DNA of 64,000 nt from a virus, in the IMG/VR virus record IMGVR_UViG_3300021963_000051, positions 1 to 64,000 of that record, one strand, 5' to 3'. Both the position numbers and the translations under genes were made by a program. The notes below the pieces were generated by a model. The model worked only from the letters and a program-made list of their open reading frames with translations. It did not search any database and was not told where the DNA came from. Within the stretch, counting starts at the first letter, position 1, and each line of letters begins with the position of its first letter. Shown here one piece after another: positions 8,632-20,600 of this stretch.

Positions 8632-11600
8632 TGTACAAATCCTCTCGGGGGAGATTCTCTCAATATAATATCTCCTAATGAATTTTTCATACGACTAATA
8701 TCTAGCTTGTTATAATTTACTCTGTAATATCCATCTTTGCCTACGTTCACAGCATCAGGGTTGAATAACATTACCTCCTGAGCTAAGACACCTTGCTCTT
8801 TCTTATCAAATAACATATATTCATATAGACCGAACCCTAATTGATGAATTCCGATCTTTTTAATATCGGACTTTAGTCTAGCATCTGATAATTCTCCACC
8901 AGGATCTAAAAAAACAGTATCAAACACAGTAGTTTGTGCATCAACCTCAACATAATAGGTTCCGCTTGCTATTACCACTCCAGATGTAGATGTTGATATT
9001 TCTATAGTTAAATTAAATTTAGCTACACTCGGTCCGACGCCGGTATAATTTGCACTGGCGTACCATCCTAATTGACCGTTTACAGGTGTACTGGCTGCTG
9101 TAGCAATAGTTACCCAAGAACCGTTTACCTGATTATATTGATAAGTATTCAAATAAGCAACATCAATAATTGAGCCAAAACCCGGTCCTGTAAACGATAC
9201 ATCAGCTGACCATTCATTGAGAGGATCTAACCTAGCTCTTACATATAATCCTGTTAATCCTGTTGAATCTATAGCCCAACGCTGAAGATATGGAGTAACA
9301 TACACACCGGATCCATAGGCTGCATCAATTGGTTGTATACTTAAATTAAACGTACCTGAACTTTCTATTACTATTCTACCGAAAGCAACATTATTATTTA
9401 CAGTCTTACTAACTAATCGGCTAGGTGTTTGACCAAATTCATTTACTACCTGATCTGTTATTGAAACATCAATATATGATTGACCATAAACCATACCGAT
9501 ACTGCTGACCACCGTTGGTAATGTAAACCTAAATGTCTCAGTCGGTTCTGATAAAGCATCTACTGCTATATTAAACTGTTTTTGTACGCTAGCTTGGGTT
9601 GGTATAGCTGTTGTAATTAATGTTAATGTTCCGACATAGGAAGAAGTAGATAAATCTGCTAGAGAAATATTACCGGTCACTGTAGATATCGAATAAGGAA
9701 CCTGATGTCCATTAGGAAGATTTAGTGTTGTAAGAGTGATTGTAACTATAGAACCTTCACCTACAGGACTATTAGATGTTAATGTGTATGATGGCGGATT
9801 TGTAAACGATGTGTCATTAATTGTTATTGTAGTTGAAGTGCTAAAAGTACTAGAAGTGACTTCTAATACATTTAACCAAGTTTTAAGATATACACTGAAA
9901 TTTTCTGTTCCCTCTGTTAACAAATCTTCAGATATTTGAACATCAAAGGAGATAGGTAATTCGTCTAAACTATAAAGAGGTGCGCTTGTGGCCGTTAAAA
10001 CACCTGCCGTAATATCTCCAGTGGTTATATTTGTACCACTTCCTATAACTTGTAATATTCTACCGTCACTGCCAAAATCTACATTAGTTGCACTAATTAC
10101 ATAACTTATAATATCCCCTTCGTTTACAGGAGAAGAAACTAAATTTCCATTTTTGTAGGCACTAATATAATAAGCAGGAGGTCCAGTTGGTCTATCTCTC
10201 AACTTCATGCTAGTTGTTGCTACTGGGTAAGTGTTCACTGTTCCGCTGGTTAGATAGCTATAAACACTTACATAGAAAGTTTCTGTACTCTCAACTGTTC
10301 CATCACTTAAAGTGGTAATACTAAAGTTTAAAGGCAAAGATGTAACCGAAGTAGAAATTGTTCCGGTCAATCCCCCCGCAAAATCCCCGCTGGTGATATT
10401 AGTTCCAGTGATTAAATACCCTATCGTCTTCCCTGTACCATAATATAAATCTAGCCCGCTAAGAGTAAAGGTAGCAGTATAACCTTCCATTATAGCAGGA
10501 CTTCTTGCTGTTAAAATATATTCCTCATTAAAGCATGGTCCAATTTGAAAATTAATAGATCCTAAAACTCTATTGTTGACAGCAATATTATTTAAAATAC
10601 TACAAACTGTAACTGTCGCTGTAATAAAATTTGCCGTTACAGCAGAAAGAATTGAAGTTGCTGTTACCACAAAAGTGTTGTTGTCATTTATTTCATAGAT
10701 AGTGTATCGACCATTGAATCCGCCAGTTACTACTCCAGATATTTGTATTTGATCCCCTGTTCTTAAAGCCCCATTAAAAGGTTGTCTTGTATCAATTCTA
10801 ATATAACTACCAAGAGCAGTTGAAGTACTAACCGCATTGGCTATTTCATATACAGGTATAGTGATATCAATAGTATTTGTAATTGAATTTACACTTTGAA
10901 CAACCGTATCTGTTCTAAAATAATTACTTGTTGTACCTAATAGTGTTAAAATCTGACCAGGTACTATTCCTTGTATACTTTCTAAAGCCAATGTTCTATC
11001 AGAAACTGTTGCCTGAGATCTTAACTTACTCTTAGCGTAATTATTTGTTAAATCATTCCAACCTAACGGTGATCCTTGACCCAGAGGAGGGGAATAATCA
11101 AATTTTAATCCATTAAATTGAGTATAGGGATATTCTAATCCCTTGATTAATAGAGGTAAACTCTTTTCAACCATATTTACAGTAGGCTGATAAAATTCTT
11201 CAATTCTATCAATAGCATTATAAAGATCGATATGTTTATTAAAAACAATTTGTAAAAACTGCCCTTGGGGAGGTATAAAATTGACAAATATAAATTTACT
11301 ATAATTTTTAGCAAATTTATTAGTATCTTTACTAAAATGTTCTATTCTATAGTTAGATCCTAGAACTATTTTCTTATTCAAGGTCACAAAAATGGATAAT
11401 TTATCTGCTTCCGCTTTATATGGTAATTCAAATTCAATTTGTGAACCATTAGTAACAGTCTCAAAAATTATCTGTCTATTTCCAAGCTCAGACGATCGTG
11501 TATATCTATCAAACTTGATACCTATTGTGTTAGATCTAACCTGTCGATTTTCAATTATTACCGAACCACTGGCATGCCTAGTTACTGCACCACCATTAGT

Positions 11601-14600
11601 AAAACTTAATTGAGGTTGAGATCTATATCCATAACCGGGATCGATTACTTCAACCTTATATACACTACCATTTCTAACATATGCTTCTGCCCTAGCATGG
11701 TAACCTCCAGAAACTATATCTCCAATAAAAACTACTGTAGGTTTGTTTGTATAACCAGAACCACCATCTGATATATATATTTCCTTTACTGTAAAGTACC
11801 TATTCTGATACCAATCATACACCGTTCCTGTGTTTAAACTAGAACTGTATGAAGACCAAACTTGATTATGACTAGCTCTTATAGTATCGTATCTTTCTAA
11901 ATCTTTATTGTAAAAAGCCGGAACATCAAAATCAGAAAAATAAGAATTACTATTTTCCAAATAATTATTGACATTATTAAAATTACGAACTGTTGTCTTG
12001 AATGGCTTTATCTCATTAATATAGTCTTCTATGTATTTAGAACTATCTAAACTATAGGCAGGACGTTGATCTAAATAATTTGTGCTGCTTTTTACAATAA
12101 CAAAACTTGTCTTAAAAGCCCAATCTATAAAATATTGTTCTGATATAACATATTTTAAGACAGTGAAGAAAAACTTGTTCCAATAAACTTTCAAACCTTC
12201 TGTAAAGATGTCATTTTTTAAGGCAGACAAAATATTAAAAAGCTCTACATCAGGCAATTGATCAAAAAGAGTTTCATCAAGAGATGTAGCGCTGAATCCA
12301 TAATTTGTATTTTTATTCCATAACACATCTTTAAATTTTATAGTTCCATTTCTTTCATATACAATATCAAATTCTTTGGAATAATTTCCAGAAACATTAT
12401 TACTAACTTTACGTAAGACAGCAGGATTACCATTGCCTATATTAGCAACTTTTATATAATCTTGTTCTTTTAGGTCGGTTAGAGACGATAATTCAAAAAC
12501 ATCGTTTAAAATTGCCACATAAGATTTATATGGATCATAATCATTTAATTGAAAATCAACATAGTCCCAATATAGAGAAGTATTATATAACTGAGTCCTA
12601 ATTTTATTCCAGCTGTTCAATGAATAATTAAATGAATATAAGCTCCATCTGTTAGCCGATTGTGAATCAATCTCAACCAATACTGTGTGTGATCTAACAT
12701 CAACAGTTGGTGAAGAAGTATATCCATTTCCTGCCTTGTTGATTACTATATCGACGATTCTCCCTTCTGCATCAATTAAAGCAGAAAGACTCGCATCCTT
12801 ATTTGGTAATATAACAATTTTAGGTGAAAATTTATATCCATAACCGGGATCAATTATATTAACACTTACTATTTTTCCATTATTTACAGTAACAGATATT
12901 CGTGCCTGTTTAAATTTTTCATATCTTATTGAATTCAAATCATTATATTCTGCAACTAGATAATCATACTCACCGGATTCTTCAATTGGGGCTGATTCTT
13001 TTTCTAATAATTTTGTAAAATCATATATACTAGTAGTTCGATTTTCACTCAATGTAGAGTTTACAAAAGAAAATATATTTCGTATAGCTTCAAACCTATT
13101 TTTAAAGATAGTTTGCTGAGGACGAATTGACAACCCGTATCTATTTCTAAATGATAGATTAGGATCAGGAACTAAGTTTCCTAAAGTATCTCTACCTACC
13201 ATACTATCAAAGATTTTCTTTTCTAAATAAGCATTTGGCACAGAAGTAATATCACCCTCGCGCATTAGCATCCATTCTGTATGCTTTGGAATATCGTTAG
13301 TTATATCTGAATAGTTTATATTCAAACTTTCATTTACACTGCTTCCTAAATTTGCCACGGCTATAGAATTTTTTGAAATTATTTCTATAAATCTATGCCC
13401 ATAGCCTAGTGGATCGGCTATCAATCTAGAAACATCAATAGCGCTGATACGACGAGAAGTTTTCTCAGGAACAATTGTTTTATTTTTTACCCAATAAAAA
13501 TATACATTCTCAAAGGCACCAGTAATAGTATTCAAAACCTGTTTAACAGACATGACCGAGTTATCTGGATATTTAGGTTGACCACTAATCCCTTTAGTTA
13601 TTCCCTTGGTGGTATCGGCAATAGCTGCCCATTCACTGGGTAATAGAGTTGATCTTACCCATTCATAAATATCGATGCTGGCGCCAGGAAACAACTTACC
13701 CCAATTATTTTTCCTATAAATTTCATTGCCTTGTTCATACCAAATATATTTCGCTGCGCTAAGATCCCACCATAGTTCTCCAATATGCGGATCAATCCAA
13801 TTAATTTGATTATCCACAACGGTGCTACCTATTCCAATTGAGTAAACGGCGGGGTCGGCACTGAGTTTGTATTTAATTTCTTGATCTGCTATACCTGGTA
13901 TTCTGCCTTTTATAGGATCATATATATCTAAATAATCAATTACTTCCTCATTTTCTAAACTAATTCTACTAACTTTGTTAATTTTGCTTACATCTACCAG
14001 GTCTTCCTCATATCGTAATCTATTCCAAATCTTCTTATTTTTATCTATAATATTGAATTTATAGAAACTAGAAATGTCAGTATCCGATGATATAAAATCT
14101 ATTGTAGGAGCGCCTACATAAATTTCATTGTTAGTTATATTCACAGAATATCCATAATCACTGCCTTGGTTAATATCCTCAGGTAGTAATTCAGTAGCTC
14201 CTATAAAATAATCATTTAGGTTCTGATATATAAAAGTTGATCCGGAATCTGGAACAACTGTAATAAATCTTGTCTGATTAGAATCAAATGTAGTTTCTGT
14301 ATTCCTATTAAAGGCTGTTTTATAAAACTTAACAACTTCTGATTTGTTTGTTCCTAAAGCGGTAATTGCTAACATCTGCTCATTTTCTGAAATATCAATA
14401 TCTTGAGCAAAAATTAAATCTGAATTCTGTATTGGGTTAGAAATAATCTGATTGAGTGAAAATGTTAGATCTGATTGCTTTTTATAGACAGCTACTCTGC
14501 CCAAGGTCTTTCTATCATATGATGCCTTTCTTGAACCGACGAATAAAAACTTACCTGTATCAGAAACAACTACCGTAGTCCCAAATTCATCTGAGCTAGA

Positions 14601-17600
14601 AAAAGGAGATATAATTGTCTGTTTCCAATTTAAATTATTATCAAATATTTGAACAATACCTTTAGCACCATTATCAAAATAATTAGGAGCACTAATAGCT
14701 ATAGTATTTCCAAATCTATCACCCGCTATTTGATATCCCCATTTAGCTCCGCCATTTATTACTACACTAGATGTGCTTACTACTTCTATAGTATTTGTAC
14801 CAAAAAACGGAACTATATCTATAGTTCCTTTTCTTTGATATAATTTATTATTGGTAAATGACCTTGCGTAATCAAATGATAAAGGCTGGGCATCTACAGC
14901 ATTAAAAAATATGTCAATAAATGCTAGACTGTTTGAGTCATATCCATTATTAATTACAATTCTGACCCAGTAGTCCAAGCCGTCACTATCAGGATCTCTG
15001 AACAAACCATATCTTATACCATTAGAAGTATTGTAGATATTATTAGAAACATAGAATGGTAAAATAGATAAAGCAACATTTTTAAAATCATTGAAACCAT
15101 AAGATCCTCTGTATGCTTCTACAAAATTATCTATGTTAAAATCTAAAATATCTACATTCAATAAATTAACTTTATAGGCAAACACCTTACCAGAATAGAT
15201 ATGTCTAGCATTACCCGGAGCTCCTATCAAAAGTGTAGTTGAACTAGTTAAGGCAGTTTGATTTATATAGATAGAATGGCCGAATCTAGAATTAGAATTA
15301 GTTAAAGTATTGTAAGGCTGTGTCAAAACTACTTTAGTCAACTCTCCAGTACTTCTTATATTTAAGGTGCTGATTTTTACCACACCTTCCGACATATAAC
15401 CTCTGCTATTTAAAGTTTGTGAGCTTATAGATACAAGCTGACTAGTAGAAGTAGTGGCTCTAATATTGCTAGCCTTCGGCGCTCCAGCAAAAATAAGTTC
15501 TTTTGAGATATCAAAGTTTAAACTATACCCAAAATCAGTAGAGGTGTTCATTTGAACATAGTTCTGAGTTGAATTCAAAGGATAGGAAAATAATTTATTA
15601 AGATTATTATTAAAATCTTTTCTATAAATCCCTACAGCACCGTAATTTATGGTACCAGGAGCATTATATTCTAAACTACTTACAATGACAATGTTAGTCA
15701 GAGTACTTGCAAATATTGCGCTTCCTAATTTTTGATTAAGAGGTACAGGAGCAGTTTTATATTGGCTTCCTAATGAAATATTCTGTATTTTTTCCAAAAC
15801 TACCCATTTACCATTTTCATCATTGTCGATCCAAACTTTATCACCTTGAGATAAATTGAATTGATTTAAACTAGAATTCCAATCTTGATAATTTTGAAAT
15901 CTTGCCTTTTCAAACTTTAACAATGAGCCGTAGGCAATTAGTTCGTCATTTTCTATGCCTACTATACGAGAAGCTACAGTAAATTGTGTTAGATTAGGAA
16001 TCTCTTGAACAATATAAACACCATTAACTTGATAATTAAACCCAACTACACTTATTATATCACCAATAATTAAATTATGGTGTCCGCTGGTCACAAAGGT
16101 TATCGAGGAACCAGGACTTTGTACAAATACTCCTGTAATTTTAGCCTTTTGCTTTAGATACCTATAAACATCCCAACCACCGTTTTCTAAAAACCCTAAC
16201 CAAATAGTATCACCGTTTTTAATTAAACTATTATTAGCAATATCTAGTAAACTATTTTTATTGTAAGCTGTACCAGTAATATCATCCTGTCTTACATATC
16301 CTGCAGTTCCCATAATAACAGTATTAGAAGCAGTTGAAAAAACATTTTCAATATCTATATTAGTAGGTAATATCAAAAAATCAGTAGTAGAATTGTATTG
16401 AATAAGTTTATTATTTGATTGAGAATTTGAAAAAGAAACAACATATGGATTTTCTACTGTTTGATTTTCTCTAAGTTCAAATTCAATTTCTTTTACACTT
16501 GAGATTGAACCATATTCACCAACTCTTACGGCCCACTCTTCTTGTATTTCTATAGAAGATGTTGCTTTGTTTTTTCCAACCTTTAGAATATTTTCTAAGG
16601 CTTTAATTGTGCCTTTGTCTTTAATAAATCCTTGATAAAATTTATATTGCGCAACCGGATCTGTAATAATTTTATCAAGATAAGGTCTTGGACTATATCC
16701 AATTAAATGTTGAGCGAATTTTTGTTGTTCAAAGTCAAAATTGTCAATATCCAAACTATAAAAATCTTCAAATTGATTAATTTTATATTCAAAATTAGGT
16801 AATAAAACATTATCATATTTTTCATAAAGAGCGGACCATTGATCGAAATTAAATGTTTGACTGCTTTGTATGTTTTCATTTGCCTGATAATATTGACCAT
16901 TGAATCTTACTATATCTGATATAGTATAGGCAGCATATGGTTCCCAATCAGTGTAGTCTCCTGGATAGAATAAAAATCCAGGATTTGATAAATCACCGTT
17001 CCAATTCTTAGTTTTAAATCCGGTTAATTTGATTCTAAATTGTTTATATCCGGTTGGCTTGTCGAAAATTGTATCATTGAACACAGTCGTATTGTTTAAA
17101 ACTAAAATGTGCTCTTTTTGTATAATCTTTAAAGAAGCAAAAAATAATCCGTCCTCAGTATTTTTTACAAAAATTGTAAATCCTTCACTATTACGAACTA
17201 CATCAATATTTTCTTTTGGAAAAAATTTTCCATCAGCATTTTGTAAATTGTACTCTACATTTTCTTTAAAAAGATCCTCTACTACATAATTTTTACTAAA
17301 AAATTTAATTTTGTCAGAGAAAGGAGATAATGTTATTAAATTTCCAGTGGCCCAGTTTTGTGAGGACCAATATAAAAATTCTTTAGCGCTAAAATTCCAA
17401 TTAATTATTTCAAGTAGATCTCTATTATAATTGTCAAAAATAAATCCTAAAGATTCAAGATATTGACCATAACCAATTATCACATCATAGACCTGTTGAG
17501 CAGTAGCAAAGGTCGCTCCGTAAAATATAATAGATTCTTGATTTTCGAAAACATCAGTATGTTGTACAGTGACGCCTCCTGAACTAGGCTGTTTATCTAA

Positions 17601-20600
17601 TAATGTAAAAAACTCACTTTGAAATATCCTGTCTGCACTATGACTTACAATAACTCTATAATATCTCGAATTATAAAAAACCAGTTGACCTTTTTTATAA
17701 AATTTGCTAGTATAAGATCCTGCTGTAGCAATATCAACTGAACTCAATCCTCCTTTTTCACCGCCGTAGTAAGGTTGCCATATACTATAAGGTTCTGGAA
17801 TTCCCCCAATAGTAATTTCTTTAGAATTATTAGAATAAATGGGTTTAAAAATTTTAAAATAAGAATTATATCTATTATATCCCTTAATAGCGTAGCCATT
17901 TTCTATTTTTTGAACTATAATTCCTGATATATCAAATTGCTTTATAGGATCACTTTTATATAATTTAATTGTATAATCTTCATTGGGCAAAACTAGACCA
18001 GGACTATTGCTGTCAGGATCAACTGCATTAATCAAGACTTTTAACTTTTCCTTAGTACTATACCCTCCTAATTTATAGGCAAGATTACTGTCAAGATTGG
18101 CAATATTTTGAGATAATTCTTTCCTATAGTCCTTATCAATAAAAGTACCATACTCTAGAATAAAATTGCCATACCCTGCTGCCGAATCTACGTCATAGGC
18201 TTCTACTAATAATTTCTTAGGACTTAAAAATAAATTATCTTCTTTCCAGACAAACTGTCCTCTAGAATTTATAGAAATTCTAGAGACATCAAATAATCTA
18301 CTCATATAATCTAATGGAGAAATTAATATCATGCATATTTGTAAGGCATAAGGATAAATGCTAGACTGTCTCCACGCTACTTCTGCCGGACTGTGATCTC
18401 CAAATATCCAACTATTATCTCTATTAGATTCTGATTCATTAACCAAAAAGGATTCTATAGGTCTTAAATTTCCAGAAGAATCAGCGGGAATCTGAGCAGC
18501 TAATGATACTCCAGAAGATCTAATTAGGTAATTTATAACTCTGTTGTTTCCTGGCTCTCTGACAAATCCATTAAAAATATCAGTCCACATTGTTGTGTTG
18601 GTTGAACTATAATTACCGGTATAGACAGAGTCCCACCAAATAGGTTTTTCTGCAAAATTTAAACATTCCCATGGATGTGAGTGAGGTCTATCAGTATCAT
18701 ATAAATCTTTAAGAATAGACCTATATGTCCCGTTGTGTACTTTATTAATAATATTATCTATAACATTTTTAAAATTATGAGTTCTTGTATTACTATTGTC
18801 AAATGTTGTATTTTTTCCTACCTCAATTCCATTTTTTACAGCCCAATTAGAATATTCTTTTTCTAGAAAACCGTTAAACTCATCTTTATTAAAATTTGTA
18901 GTCCTAAACGAACCCGGAATCTTATCAAAAATATTAAAAATATTACTACTATAATGTATCTTCAAATTGTTATAGACTCTTAATTCATATTCTAAAAGAA
19001 TAGTATCTCTAAAATCATTAAACGCCTTAATTATAGATCCATCATGACCTACTATTACATTAACAGATCCATAAGAATATCTATTATCAGTAGTAATAAT
19101 AGGTTTAGTAGCAGGATATAATCCCAACTTTGTAGGAGTAGGTGCAATAAAATTACCCAATGTATTTGAATAATAATTTATTGTAAATTTATTACCTATT
19201 AACCATTGACTGTTATCTACTAAAATTGTAAATGTACCATTATTGTAATTTAAAGAATAATCTATTCCATAGATTAACATTCTACCACTGTAATAAATGT
19301 AAAAGGCTTTGTATGATAATCTTGTTAAATCAAATTGATCAGGTAAAGGAAAAGTTTTTTGAATTTGGCTTACGATAATATATTCTTTTGAAAATTTTAC
19401 ATTTCCAAATCCAACCATATCGGAATTATAAAATGATTGATTAGAAAATTTTGTTGTACCTAATTCTAATAAAATATTATCTAAAGCAGCAACAGGATCA
19501 TTAGTGTAATTATAAAGTTCAATTTTTCTTAATAGATTTTGTTTAAAAAAATTATACTGATTTCCAACCCATCTTATGGAATTAATTACATTAACGTCTG
19601 ATTTTCCTAAAAATAATTGAAGAAATGAAATAGGATTTTCATTCATTATAATTCTATTACCAAGTCCCCAATCTAAAGGCGGCCTATCTCTTAAATTACT
19701 TCTTCCTGGAAACACTCCTCGAAATCTCGTATCCTTAAAAACAATTGTTTCTATATGATCAACTAATTGACTATAAGTTATAGTTGAAATTTTTTCATTG
19801 AAAGGGTTGTTTTGAAGACTAATAACAGGTGCATAATAACCATTTGAATTAGGAGTTTGAGTTGAAATTGTACGGAGCGTTACAAAATTATTCTCTGCTA
19901 TGACACGCGATGAATTTATTACTATTCCAAAAGAAGTCACAGTAAAACTAGATGTTGTAAACCGATCATTTACAGATAAAAAGGTTCTTGTAGGGGTATA
20001 AACTGGATTATCGAAGGCACTAACCTTGAAACTATTTGTAGATTCTGTAGTAATAAATGATTCAATTACCACTTGGGGTAATTGAAAAGAAGTACCATAA
20101 AGATTTCTCAAAAAGGGAACATAGGTAACATCCTCAATTCTATACTGTTTGAAAAAATATTCTTCTACAGATTTTTCAACAGAAACACCATCTATGATAA
20201 AATTTATAGATTCCGTTCCTTGATAATTTTCAAATTGAAAACTGCTTATACCAACTAAATTTTGATTTACAGAAATAGGAAATCCCAAAATTTCATCATT
20301 TTTACCACTACCAATCTTATATCCAAATAATTTGGTTCCAGAAAAATTATTTTCAGCTGAGATATCATTAAGTCCTATGCCTTCCGAATCATATAAATCA
20401 AACAGTGGTGCTTGATTTAGTTTAGTCTTATTTTGAGATTCTACCCAAGTATCATCAGTATCATTATAATGAAAAGATTTACCTTTATACTTCACACCTA
20501 AGTTTACAGAAATAGAATCATTATCTATAACCGATACATTTACATCTTCAGTAAAGTAAATTAAGTTAGTCCCTGTGGTAAAATTAACAATATAGATCTT